A stretch of DNA of 11,381 nt, taken from assembly GCA_022560555.1 (NCBI GenBank), contig JADFSZ010000039.1, positions 1 through 11,381 of the forward strand. Direction: 5' to 3'. Shown one piece after another: positions 1-7,835 of this stretch; positions within the stretch are counted from its first letter, which is position 1; each line of letters opens with the position of its first letter. A program made the position numbers and the translations under genes. The notes beneath the pieces were generated by a model. That model was not told the DNA's origin. It ran no database searches and saw only the letters and a program-made list of their open reading frames with translations. The DNA comes from JADFSZ01 sp022560555 [NCBI: PVC group bacterium] (lineage in GTDB: Bacteria; GCA-001730085; JADFSZ01).

Positions 1-669
1 GGCATTCGCTTGATGACTAATTTCGCCACAACGTGTTATCATCCCCTGCGCCTTTGCATATAAGGTACAATCAAGTATTTTGCTTGGAAAATAAAATAGA
101 ACAACAATCACCAGAGCGATAAGCAGTAATTCCCATGAGATAAGCAAAAGAATAGCAGTATAAATCAACCCGGAGATTAAGAGCGCTAATATGCTAATCA
201 CGGGAAAATAAAATGCTTTTATTTGGTCTAACGACGACAACATATATCTCAACTTTTCAATGGGTATCGATTCGAATTGAGATTTCGACAAATCTAAATA
301 AATCTTAAAGAGCTTCTTGCGTAAAACATACTCAGAGCTGACAAAGCTCTCAATAAACAACTTCTCTGAATAATATCTAGCAATCATCTTAAGACATATC
401 ATCACAGTCATAAAAGCAACAAGCACTAAAAATAAGCGGGTATCCGATTCCCCAACCAAGCTTGTTAACACATCTCCAAGAATGGGTGCCGTCAATACCC
501 TTTGGAATATTCCGCCGTGCAAAATTCCATTGACAATCGGGATAAATATAATGATGGCTGCCCCTTCACAGATAAATCCAGCTAAAAGAAGCAGAATGCC
601 AACAATCATACGTGATTTTTTAATCCCTAATAACTGTGCCTTCTTTAGATAATTTTTCATTGCATTCAT
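1..669 (-). CDS. ABC transporter transmembrane domain, N-terminal part (partial, cut by window edge)
   Basis: An open frame of 223 codons starts at an ATG at 669 and runs off the left edge without a stop, so only the N-terminus is visible. A GGA stretch 7 bases upstream could act as ribosome binding site; a second Met is at codon 4. The protein begins with a short basic stretch (MNAMKNYLKKAQ), then a hydrophobic helix at about residues 22-45. A linker and second helix follow (about 75-98), then a charged cytoplasmic stretch rich in K, E and S (about 100-145), and two more helices (about 155-195). This layout, including a coupling-helix-like segment (LRKKLFKIYLDLSKSQFE), fits the type-1 transmembrane domain of lipid/glycan ABC exporters such as MsbA and PglK. 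The ATPase domain would lie outside the window. Following a PIG-L deacetylase and a UGM-like flavoprotein, it probably flips or exports a glycan-linked lipid; the substrate is unknown. Confidence 0.75.
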   Translation of the reverse strand, partial: MNAMKNYLKKAQLLGIKKSRMIVGILLLLAGFICEGAAIIIFIPIVNGILHGGIFQRVLTAPILGDVLTSLVGESDTRLFLVLVAFMTVMICLKMIARYYSEKLFIESFVSSEYVLRKKLFKIYLDLSKSQFESIPIEKLRYMLSSLDQIKAFYFPVISILALLISGLIYTAILLLISWELLLIALVIVVLFYFPSKILDCTLYAKAQGMITRCGEISHQANA

Positions 670-712
670 GATATTTTCCGGGCTTGTATATATTCCTTAA
701 ATAGGCGTATAT

Positions 713-1483
713 CTAATTTGATAGCACTTCCCTCATCAATTGGCAATACTTCTTTCTCTCTAACGCCATAAATCCTTCGGCATAGCCTTCACCCTTCATT
801 CCCATTTGTGTTAATGCCATTGCTTGGCCTTCCATTGTTCGAATATAATTAATTTTTTCAATTTGGGATGCGTACAATGACAAAATCCTTCTCTTATCAT
901 CAAAAACATCACTAATATCAATAATCACATTTGGAATCACAATCCCCCACACACCATAGCCGTAACATAAATAATCGATGGAAGATGTATCAGATACATT
1001 AAACAATATTTCAGATGTAGCTAAATGATCAAGATGATTGTCCATAAACCATGGATGATAAACAATGCTTGGCCTATATTCTTTAATAATATTGCGTAAA
1101 TCATCTATATTTTTGTCTGTGGGCTTTAACGCGCCATCCTTACTTTTAAGATATCGAATATGATGAATATCCATACTCTCCATAACCCCTTTGGCCTCTT
1201 TTTGTCTTCTCTCTGTTACGAGAAGGGCACTCATCCTAGCATTGGAATGATAATCACTCGTCATGAAAACAACCATAATCTCATCATTTTGTTGTCTATG
1301 TTTTAGAAGCGAACCACCGCATGCAATCATTTCATCATCTAGATGCGGAGATAAAACCAATACGCGGCCGGATGGAGGAGTTTTTAAAACCTTCGGAGAA
1401 ATAAAAATACCTTCTCGTTTCATGTATCGATATTTTTTGTAAAAAGCAAGCCACAAGCGGTCAAATACTCTTTGAGGAATCAT
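713..1483 (-). CDS. PIG-L (LmbE-like) family zinc deacetylase
   Basis: This 256-residue protein carries the PIG-L zinc-site signature: SPHLDDE at residues 45-51 (H47, D49, D50) and NHLDH at 149-153 (H150, D152, H153), matching the PHxDDE and HxDH motifs of MshB, BshB and PIG-L. These enzymes remove acetyl groups from N-acetylglucosamine-type sugars, with a zinc ion bound by His/Asp/His. The length is normal for the family and no signal peptide is evident, so it should act in the cytoplasm. Its ATG overlaps the TGA of the upstream flavoprotein gene by 4 bases (ATGA), and GGTGA lies just upstream as a ribosome binding site, which points to translational coupling. The nearby flavoprotein and ABC exporter suggest cell-surface glycan modification. 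The substrate cannot be read from sequence; a role in a low-molecular-weight thiol pathway is possible but lacks the partner genes here. Confidence 0.88.
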   Translation of the reverse strand: MIPQRVFDRLWLAFYKKYRYMKREGIFISPKVLKTPPSGRVLVLSPHLDDEMIACGGSLLKHRQQNDEIMVVFMTSDYHSNARMSALLVTERRQKEAKGVMESMDIHHIRYLKSKDGALKPTDKNIDDLRNIIKEYRPSIVYHPWFMDNHLDHLATSEILFNVSDTSSIDYLCYGYGVWGIVIPNVIIDISDVFDDKRRILSLYASQIEKINYIRTMEGQAMALTQMGMKGEGYAEGFMALERKKYCQLMREVLSN

Positions 1484-2925
1484 CGATCACCGTTAACATC
1501 CTTATTATATGGTCCTAATTCTTCATGATACTCTTTCTCGGTATTCACAGCCCATAAATCATAGTGTGATTCAAAAAAATTCCGTGCGGCAAATAATCCC
1601 GTTAAAATGGCATGATCACTATTGTCATAGCGAAACATTCCGCACCTCCCCATCACCTGGAGATTCTTAAATCGAGACAAGTATTCTTTAATCTTATTCA
1701 AATGTTCTTGGTAAAATTCATCGTATATCGGATAGACTTTTGGCACCCGAATAACGAAGCCCTCAAGATATTTATCCCGTGGGCATAGATTAAGTCCTTG
1801 AAGTTCCCCTAAAGCTTGGTTAATGAGATCCGCGTCAGTCATAGACCATACATCATCATTTTCATTGACAAAATATTCCATTCCCAGCGTCGTTTTGGTT
1901 AAGTCTTTGACCATATAGTGGCTCCAATTTTTGTAATTTTGTATTCGAGCCACACGGACTTTAGGCTCATGAATATAAATCCAATTGTCATCAAATATAT
2001 TTTCCTTATTCAGAACAAGGTTTACAACAAGAAAACTACGGAAATTGAGCTGAGAAACGGAATCCATAACTTCCTTCGGAGGCTTTGGATCAAATCGCTC
2101 CAGCAATACCGATATAGGTATACTCGAAAAGAAGATGTCCGCATGGTATTCGCTCATTCGGCTATCCTTCTGACGGGCATAAACATGTGTAACTCTGTTA
2201 TGATTATGATGAATAGAAATCACATCTGTCTCACATCGATAATCAACTCCGAATTGTTCCGTAAATTTCTGTAATTTTTGGCAGAATTGACCGGGCCCAT
2301 ACATGGGATATAGAAAGTTCTTTATGAAACTCTTTGTTTTTCGGCTCTGGTTTTTAAATACAGCATCTAAAATGGCTCTTTTCATCGACATGCCTTGGAT
2401 ACGTTGCACGGCCCAATCACTTGAAAGTTTCTTGCAGGGGATGCCCCATACTTTTTCTGTGTATGTCTTAAAAAATATTTTATAAAGCCTGGCGCCAAAG
2501 CGATTGATAACCCATCCCTCGAAAGTTTTATCATCCCCCGGCTTCTTAAGCAAACTCCAAGCATAGGATCCCACACACAGCAAGGAGTTGCATAATCCCA
2601 GATTTTGGACAACATTCAAAAGGCGTAATGGATAGTGATAATATTTTGATCGGTAGTAAATGCGTGATTTACGTTTAACATAAAGGATGTCATCTTTAAG
2701 CACATCATGCCACAATTCATTGACCTCTTTATTTTTTGAGAAAAACCGGTGTCCGCCAATGTCATAATAGTTCCCATTTCGTACAACGGTACGGCACAAA
2801 CCCCCTACTTGGGCTTCACGCTCAATAACTGTGGTTTTGACTTGATTTTTGCCGAGCTCTAACGCACAGGCAAGTCCTGCAGGACCTGCACCGATCACAA
2901 GAGCCCCCTTACGGTATCGTGTCAT
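1480..2925 (-). CDS. FAD-dependent oxidoreductase, UDP-galactopyranose mutase / amine-oxidase-like
   Basis: This 481-residue protein opens with a Rossmann dinucleotide-binding motif (VIGAGPAG, residues 10-17) and an acidic residue at the end of the second strand (E35). GGLCRT (41-46) and DIGGHRFFS (55-63) follow, the FAD-contacting segments of the UGM/protoporphyrinogen-oxidase-like superfamily. A middle block (NRFGARLYKIFFKTYTEKVW, 141-160) and a C-terminal FAD-closing segment (GRCGMFRYDNSDHAI, 426-440) mark a bacterial subfamily usually annotated only as NAD(P)/FAD-dependent oxidoreductase or UGM-like. True UDP-galactopyranose mutases are shorter (about 370-400 residues), so galactofuranose formation should not be assumed. 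It is probably a soluble cytoplasmic flavoprotein acting on a sugar nucleotide or glycan precursor. It lies 40 bp after the TreT-like gene and shares a 4-base overlap with the deacetylase gene. No Shine-Dalgarno sequence is seen before its ATG, and an inverted repeat occupies that spot. Confidence 0.8.
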   Translation of the reverse strand: MTRYRKGALVIGAGPAGLACALELGKNQVKTTVIEREAQVGGLCRTVVRNGNYYDIGGHRFFSKNKEVNELWHDVLKDDILYVKRKSRIYYRSKYYHYPLRLLNVVQNLGLCNSLLCVGSYAWSLLKKPGDDKTFEGWVINRFGARLYKIFFKTYTEKVWGIPCKKLSSDWAVQRIQGMSMKRAILDAVFKNQSRKTKSFIKNFLYPMYGPGQFCQKLQKFTEQFGVDYRCETDVISIHHNHNRVTHVYARQKDSRMSEYHADIFFSSIPISVLLERFDPKPPKEVMDSVSQLNFRSFLVVNLVLNKENIFDDNWIYIHEPKVRVARIQNYKNWSHYMVKDLTKTTLGMEYFVNENDDVWSMTDADLINQALGELQGLNLCPRDKYLEGFVIRVPKVYPIYDEFYQEHLNKIKEYLSRFKNLQVMGRCGMFRYDNSDHAILTGLFAARNFFESHYDLWAVNTEKEYHEELGPYNKDVNGDR

Positions 2926-2928
2926 ATC

Positions 2929-2965
2929 TAGAACAGGTAGGATGAATTATAGTTTTTATGTTCTA
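2929..2965 (-). promoter_or_regulatory. Inverted repeat filling the gap between the TreT-like and flavoprotein genes
   Basis: The 40-bp gap contains TAGAACA (2929-2935) and TGTTCTA (2959-2965), a perfect 7-bp inverted repeat around a 23-base loop. The upstream arm begins right after the TGA of the TreT-like gene and the downstream arm ends 3 bases before the ATG of the flavoprotein gene. In mRNA it could form a weak hairpin that covers the initiation region, where no purine-rich ribosome binding site is visible. It has no following U-run, so it is not a standard terminator. It could be an RNA switch, a processing site, or chance. Confidence 0.35.
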
Positions 2966-4390
2966 TCATCTTAGGCCATCCCAAATGGCTTCCAGGCGCT
3001 TTTTAAGATGGTCAGACGTGATCGGCCACACTGTACGGCCATATAACGCACTCATAATTTCTTTGTAAGCAAGATCATTCATACGGAACTCAGGCAGCTT
3101 ATTGTCAATTTCTAAATAATAGCGCATGAGAATTACGTACCTTTTGATGAGATTAGGAAGTAAAAAGTTCTCTCGAACATGTTCAATCCCGTTTTTTCCC
3201 ATTTGCTCACGTTCCAATTTATTCTCCAGTAAAGTTTTCATTCTTTTCGCGATTTTATCAACGTCTGACGGCTCAACGATATAACCCGTTTGTCCGTTAA
3301 TAACCTGTTTTTTTATCCCTCCGATTCTGCTTCCGATCACAGGGGTTCCCTGCCACATAGCTTCCGAAACAACCAAACCAAATCCTTCCTTGGTTGAAAC
3401 ATGCACAAAACATGTCGCGACATTCATGAGCGCTCCCACAACTTCATTGTTATTTTCGACATTAACCCAAGTATGAATATCTTTATCGCCTCCGACCTCA
3501 TCAAGAATCGTTTGATACATGGCGGCTCCTTCAGGATCGTCTGATGCTGAGTTTCCGATCATTATGAGGAGAGGCTTGATTTTACTCGGAATATTCTCTT
3601 TCATAAGCTTAAAGGCTTGAATGATTCTTTTTTGGTTTTTATGAATATCATACCGTGAGACAGCAGCCACAATAGGCCGATCGGAATCGACATTGTGTTC
3701 GTTAAATAAATCGCTGAGAATCGATAATGCTTCTTCGCGTTTATATTGTTTATTCTTTTGTTTTAAGGGATCTATACAGGGGTTAATTTCATAGGTTGGA
3801 ATTTGAAGATCGGATTTTACAAATTCCGGCGAAGTAAAGATGGCACCGTGGTAATGATTGATATAAGGGACAAGGAAACGCCATATTCTTCGGCTGGCTT
3901 GTGACGTATCGATATGACAGCGCCATAAAATATGGCCATAAATATTCCCGCTCATTAACATGGCCGCGGGCTGGGGATCGTGTACAGTGACCATGTGACC
4001 CACAATAGTTGTCTTGTGAGTATTTTCATGTAAAGTGTCGAGGTAAGCATGAAATATCTCTTCCATGGAAATAGGTTGGTCAACTCCCTGTAAAAGATTA
4101 TGAAACTTTTTTGTGACAACAAAAAATTCATCGGACCCTTCAATAACAAACCAGCGGCAATCCACTCCGAGACCTTTGGCAAAAGGGATAATACTTTGAA
4201 GCATCTCGGCAACTCCTCCGCCAACACACGTCGAATTGACATTCGCCCACACTTTATTCTCTAATGGAGCGGCCAACCACTTGAGTTCGTCAATAATTTT
4301 TTGCCCCACAAACGGCTTATAAAGATCCACATCAATAGGATCAAGCGGAACAAACTGATTTTTATAACCTTTGCTTCTGTCATCGAACAT
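2966..4390 (-). CDS. treT: TreT-like GT4 glycosyltransferase (trehalose synthase / phosphorylase type)
   Basis: This is a 474-residue GT-B glycosyltransferase. Near the N-terminus, WANVNST (48-54) followed by GGGVAEML (57-64) forms the acceptor-side glycine loop typical of the TreT/trehalose phosphorylase group in family GT4. HDPQ (137-140) and WRCHIDTS (156-163) are also typical of that group. The C-terminal nucleotide-sugar domain has SRYDIHKNQK (245-254; R246 and K251 are likely phosphate contacts) and the retaining-enzyme motif EGFGLVVSE (335-343; E335 and E343). Archaeal TreT joins NDP-glucose and glucose to trehalose in one reversible step. This protein is longer than the roughly 410-residue archaeal enzyme, with an extra C-terminal stretch of about 45 residues (430-474). 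A good ribosome binding site (AGAGGTG, 4395-4401) precedes the ATG. The gene lies 23 bp after otsB, so two trehalose-forming routes are adjacent. Phosphorylase activity is an alternative. Confidence 0.82.
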   Translation of the reverse strand: MFDDRSKGYKNQFVPLDPIDVDLYKPFVGQKIIDELKWLAAPLENKVWANVNSTCVGGGVAEMLQSIIPFAKGLGVDCRWFVIEGSDEFFVVTKKFHNLLQGVDQPISMEEIFHAYLDTLHENTHKTTIVGHMVTVHDPQPAAMLMSGNIYGHILWRCHIDTSQASRRIWRFLVPYINHYHGAIFTSPEFVKSDLQIPTYEINPCIDPLKQKNKQYKREEALSILSDLFNEHNVDSDRPIVAAVSRYDIHKNQKRIIQAFKLMKENIPSKIKPLLIMIGNSASDDPEGAAMYQTILDEVGGDKDIHTWVNVENNNEVVGALMNVATCFVHVSTKEGFGLVVSEAMWQGTPVIGSRIGGIKKQVINGQTGYIVEPSDVDKIAKRMKTLLENKLEREQMGKNGIEHVRENFLLPNLIKRYVILMRYYLEIDNKLPEFRMNDLAYKEIMSALYGRTVWPITSDHLKKRLEAIWDGLR

Positions 4391-4413
4391 TCGGCACCTC
4401 TCAACATTTTAGA

Positions 4414-5226
4414 TTATGTAATTGCCTGTGTAATTCTATTTAAAAGTCTCTTAACCTCCGATTGATGCCTAATAGTATACCTAGCCTTAGTCTTTCGGGT
4501 CTCGTCATGAACATGTATGGAGATCCCTCCCTTTCGGTTGATCACACAAAACGCGTCTTCGTCCGTTGTGTCGTCACCTATGTAAATATAGCATGTTTGG
4601 CCCGGTTTTGTCCTGCTTTGGTATATGATCTTTTCGAGAGCCTTGCCTTTGTGCCAAAGAACACGCGGCATGAGTTCAATCACTTTTTTGCCTTTAATAA
4701 CACGTATTTTGAAAAAACTCTTAATTGTTTTAAGTCTGGCTTTAATCTCGCGGCAAAACAGAGCGGTTTTATGGGCCTGAATCTTACGGTAATGAATCGA
4801 AAGCGTTGCTCTTTTATCCTCCAAAAAAGAACCGGGATATTTGGATATTATCGGTCTTAAAACCTTTTTTGACTCACGGATAAAACCTTTCATCATCTTA
4901 TGTGCAGGATGACTCCATCTCCACGATGGGCCGCACAGTTCAAATCCATGATTTCCGGCATAAAACGCGCCGGGAATACGGATGAGGTTCTTCACTTCCT
5001 TTAATAAGCGTCCTGATATAAAACCAAGTCGGACACGAGACATTTTTTGCAGTCCCAAGAGCTGTTTATATAGCCTAAGAGACAATCGAGCTTTCGAGGG
5101 ATGTCCAACGATCGGACTGAGAGTTCCGTCAAAGTCCAAAAACAAAAACAACTGCCGTTTTGATAATATTTTCTTCTTAATGACAACCCATGCACGGTCC
5201 TTGCCGTCAATAAACACTTGCCTCAC
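4414..5226 (-). CDS. otsB: Trehalose-6-phosphate phosphatase (HAD family)
   Basis: This HAD-family phosphatase removes the phosphate from trehalose-6-phosphate, the second step of the OtsAB route. Counting from the GTG start at 5226 (270 residues), it has the catalytic LDFDGTLSP motif (residues 30-38; D31 nucleophile, D33 acid/base). ISGR follows (70-73) and then GNHGFE (91-96), the sugar-recognition motif of trehalose phosphatases. A Lys-containing WHKGKAL (191-197) and the magnesium-binding GDDTTDEDAF (217-226) complete the set. An upstream in-frame TTG at 5262 would add 12 residues but overlaps otsA by 40 bp with no ribosome binding site. The GTG is preferred because it makes a 4-base GTGA overlap with the otsA stop and has GGTGA four bases upstream. 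No other Met codon occurs before residue 60. It is cytoplasmic and almost certainly co-translated with otsA. Confidence 0.9.
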   Translation of the reverse strand: MRQVFIDGKDRAWVVIKKKILSKRQLFLFLDFDGTLSPIVGHPSKARLSLRLYKQLLGLQKMSRVRLGFISGRLLKEVKNLIRIPGAFYAGNHGFELCGPSWRWSHPAHKMMKGFIRESKKVLRPIISKYPGSFLEDKRATLSIHYRKIQAHKTALFCREIKARLKTIKSFFKIRVIKGKKVIELMPRVLWHKGKALEKIIYQSRTKPGQTCYIYIGDDTTDEDAFCVINRKGGISIHVHDETRKTKARYTIRHQSEVKRLLNRITQAIT

Positions 5227-6710
5227 AGCGTCACCAATTGCTGCATAATACTTAATGCCCAATGATAAACGTTGTTAGATCGTGTGATTTTCCTGAGCTC
5301 CCTCATTCGGCTATGCTTCTCTTTCTCATCCATCTCTAACGCCACTTTGATACTATTTGCAAACTGATCGACATCAAACGGATTGATCTGCAGTGCCCTT
5401 TTATATTCACGAGCCACTCCCGTAAATTTACTCAAAATGAGAACTCCATTCAAATCATTCTTTGCCGAAACGTACTCCTTAGCCACGATATTCATTCCGT
5501 CATGGAGCGGGCTTACGATACAAACATTTGCCAAGCGGTAAAAAGCTAAAATCTCTGTCCGCGTAAGTGTTCTGCGGATAAAAATCACGGGACACCAATT
5601 TTTTGTTTTGTGTTTTTGATTCACTTCTTCAACAAGCCTGTCAATTTCTCTATTAACGTTTCTGTAAATCGCTAATTTCATACGACTCGGCGCACCCGCA
5701 ACGACAAAAATTACTTTTTCCTTAAATGCGGGATGGGATTCTAAAAACCTGTCAATAGCCATCAAGCGCTCGGGAATTCCTTTAGAGTAATCAATCCTAT
5801 CCACTCCGAAAACTATATTCGGACAATCAAGTCGGTACTCCTTCTTCATCTCTTTAGATAAATTGACGACATCTTCTTTATCGGTATCACCGGATATCGC
5901 TTCAAAATCCACACTAATGGGAAACGCTCGTACCAAGGTTTCCTTCCCCTGAAAAATCATGGTGTTTTTCTCCCAATCAACCCGGCTCTCCAAAACAGAA
6001 TTAACCGTGTGAATAAAATTGTTACAGTGATACACAATATGAAACCCCATGAGATCATTCCCTAATAGGCCTTGTAAAATCTCTTCCCCTTTTGGGCAAA
6101 TTCGAAATTGTTCGGGGCTGGGCCAGGGGATATGCCAGAATTGCGCGATACTTAAGTTTGGATTGGCTTCGCGTAAATACCGTGGTAGAAGGGCAAAGTG
6201 ATAATCTTGAATCCAAACAAACGCGTCCCGGCCATCTAAGTATTTTATTATCGCATCGGCAAATTTGCGATTCACTTTTTGATATATGCGCCATTCCTTT
6301 TCTTCAAAAGATGGCTTCGCGTAAGCAAGATGACATAAGGGCCAAAGGGCTTTATTCGCAAACCCATAGTAATATCCCTTCACCTCTTCCTGCGTAAGCC
6401 AGATTCTTTTTAACGTGTATTCCGGATTCTCTTCAGGAACCTGAACACAATCATTCTTATCGACAACCTCACGGTCCGCATCACCGGATCCGTGAGCAAA
6501 CCATATTCCGCCGCAAGCACGGACAACGGAATCAACGGCATTGGCAGCGCCTCCGGCGGGACGCATGGCCTGGATTTGACCATTCACACGATTGTGAATA
6601 TAAGGCTCTCGATTGGAGACAACAACGAGGGGTTTATTAGGAAAAAAATCCTCCATGCTCTGCCTCAGAGACTCTTTTCCCAAATAAACTTTTGATTTTT
6701 TTTGAATCAT
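5223..6710 (-). CDS. otsA: Trehalose-6-phosphate synthase (GT20 family)
   Basis: This 495-residue GT20 enzyme is expected to transfer glucose from UDP-glucose to glucose-6-phosphate. Visible motifs are VVVSNR (29-34; R34 contacts the acceptor phosphate), PAGGAANAVDSVV (51-63), VWIQDYH (165-171; D169), FWHIPWP (191-197; H193) and VDRIDYSKG (303-311; R305, K310). APSR (340-343; R343) and SPLHDGMNIVAKEYVSA (400-416; D404, E412) follow. Two positions differ from the E. coli enzyme as I recall it: FAH (71-73) where E. coli has FGW, and H403 where E. coli has Arg. Acceptor preference may therefore differ; glucosylglycerol-phosphate synthase is a less likely alternative. The gene begins 6 bp after the channel gene. 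The ATG at 6710 has only a weak ribosome binding site. A second ATG at 6656 has GAGG six bases upstream and would give an N-terminus closer to E. coli OtsA, so either start is possible. Confidence 0.9.
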   Translation of the reverse strand: MIQKKSKVYLGKESLRQSMEDFFPNKPLVVVSNREPYIHNRVNGQIQAMRPAGGAANAVDSVVRACGGIWFAHGSGDADREVVDKNDCVQVPEENPEYTLKRIWLTQEEVKGYYYGFANKALWPLCHLAYAKPSFEEKEWRIYQKVNRKFADAIIKYLDGRDAFVWIQDYHFALLPRYLREANPNLSIAQFWHIPWPSPEQFRICPKGEEILQGLLGNDLMGFHIVYHCNNFIHTVNSVLESRVDWEKNTMIFQGKETLVRAFPISVDFEAISGDTDKEDVVNLSKEMKKEYRLDCPNIVFGVDRIDYSKGIPERLMAIDRFLESHPAFKEKVIFVVAGAPSRMKLAIYRNVNREIDRLVEEVNQKHKTKNWCPVIFIRRTLTRTEILAFYRLANVCIVSPLHDGMNIVAKEYVSAKNDLNGVLILSKFTGVAREYKRALQINPFDVDQFANSIKVALEMDEKEKHSRMRELRKITRSNNVYHWALSIMQQLVTL

Positions 6711-6716
6711 TCTATA

Positions 6717-7796
6717 TCACGAACCTAATGTAGGTGCCTGAATTTCTTTTGCCATATATACGGTCTGAGTCGGATAAGCAAATTCGATTCCTTCTTTTTC
6801 AAACGCCTCATGGATCCGAAAGTTAATATCCTGCTGAATATCCATATACAGGGTGTAATCACTGCCCAGAACATAATACACGGACTCAAAGTTCAGACTA
6901 AAACTGCCATAAGCATGAAAATGAGACCGGTCAAACTTGGCTTTCTCAACACTGTTTACGATATTTTTGATGATCTGGGGTATTTTTTTCAATTTCTCAC
7001 GCGGCGTCTGATAAATCACTCCAAGCTCAAACACAACCCTACGGGTTTCCATGCGCTTGTAATTTTTAATACGGCTTGATGTCAAATCTGAGTTTGAAAA
7101 AATCAACTGTTCTCCAAACAGACTCCGAATACGTGTGGTTTTGATACCGATACTTTCTATCGTCCCTAAATAATCACCCACAATGATAAAATCCCCGACA
7201 CGAAAAGGCTTATCGATCATGATAAATAAAGCGCTAAACGCATCCCCTAAAAATGATTGAGCCGCGAGCGCAACGGCAATACCGGTAATTCCTAACCCCG
7301 CGATGAGCGCGGTTATATCAAACCCTAAATTATCAAGAACAAAAGCGCCGGCACCGCCCCAAAGAACCCCCTTCAAGATGTTTGTGATGCCCTTTTTTGG
7401 AAGTTCCTTCGCCCGGCTTCGGTCATACATCTTGTTCACGCCGAAAACAAGAATTTGCTGAAGCGATTGTACGACCCAAAATGTTAAAACAAGAACAATA
7501 ACGGAATCTAATACCGGTTGGATTTTTTCATTAATGGTTATGAACTTCAAGGACACATAAAAAGCCATAAAAAACAGGAATATCGGTTTAATCTCATCGA
7601 TAATTTTTACAAGCAAATCATCAAATGTGTTCTTCGTACGATCCGAGATTTTTTTGAGTTTCTTCGTGACAAAAAGCTTAAACAAATAAAGACCCATAAT
7701 GATCACAAGTAAAAGGGCCATCGACATAACATAATCCCACAGCGTGTTATCATAGAGACTTATTTTGAAAAATTCCTTCACACTCGGTATATTCAT
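6717..7796 (-). CDS. MscS-family mechanosensitive ion channel
   Basis: This 359-residue inner-membrane protein releases solutes when turgor rises after osmotic down-shock. Hydrophobic segments lie near residues 21-42, 68-86, 97-118 and 143-160. The pore helix follows with its Gly/Ala pattern (ALIAGLGITGIAVALAAQSFLGDAFSAL, 163-190). Next comes the MscS beta domain with DKPFRVGDFI (195-204), GTIESIGIKTTRIR (211-224) and IFSNSDL (232-238). A C-terminal alpha/beta domain ends in IEFAYPTQTVYM (337-348), as in other family members. It has one or two more helices than the three of E. coli MscS. A strong ribosome binding site (AGGAGG, 7805-7810) lies 8 bases before the ATG. It is first in the run leading into otsA, with only 6 bp between them, which ties the channel to compatible-solute synthesis. 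Confidence 0.92.
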   Translation of the reverse strand: MNIPSVKEFFKISLYDNTLWDYVMSMALLLVIIMGLYLFKLFVTKKLKKISDRTKNTFDDLLVKIIDEIKPIFLFFMAFYVSLKFITINEKIQPVLDSVIVLVLTFWVVQSLQQILVFGVNKMYDRSRAKELPKKGITNILKGVLWGGAGAFVLDNLGFDITALIAGLGITGIAVALAAQSFLGDAFSALFIMIDKPFRVGDFIIVGDYLGTIESIGIKTTRIRSLFGEQLIFSNSDLTSSRIKNYKRMETRRVVFELGVIYQTPREKLKKIPQIIKNIVNSVEKAKFDRSHFHAYGSFSLNFESVYYVLGSDYTLYMDIQQDINFRIHEAFEKEGIEFAYPTQTVYMAKEIQAPTLGS

Positions 7797-7835
7797 ATAT
7801 TATTCCTCCTAAATATATGCATTATAATAGCTTAT

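Noticed and set aside
1918-2274. Plus-strand open frame of 118 codons
   Set aside because: It lies wholly inside the flavoprotein gene on the other strand, has no ribosome binding site or family signature, and reads as a shadow frame.
713-4390. Mycothiol or bacillithiol biosynthesis (GT4 enzyme plus PIG-L deacetylase)
   Set aside because: The GT4 protein carries TreT-type motifs rather than MshA/BshA ones, and no cysteine ligase or BshC gene is present in the window.
4462-4860. Plus-strand open frame of 132 codons opposite otsB
   Set aside because: otsB shows all trehalose phosphatase motifs on the minus strand; the opposite frame has no recognisable domain.
7821-7826. A third TATAAT close to the mscS ribosome binding site
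   Set aside because: No -35 lies at the right distance (TTGAAT is only 14 bases away), so it is weaker than the two promoters reported.
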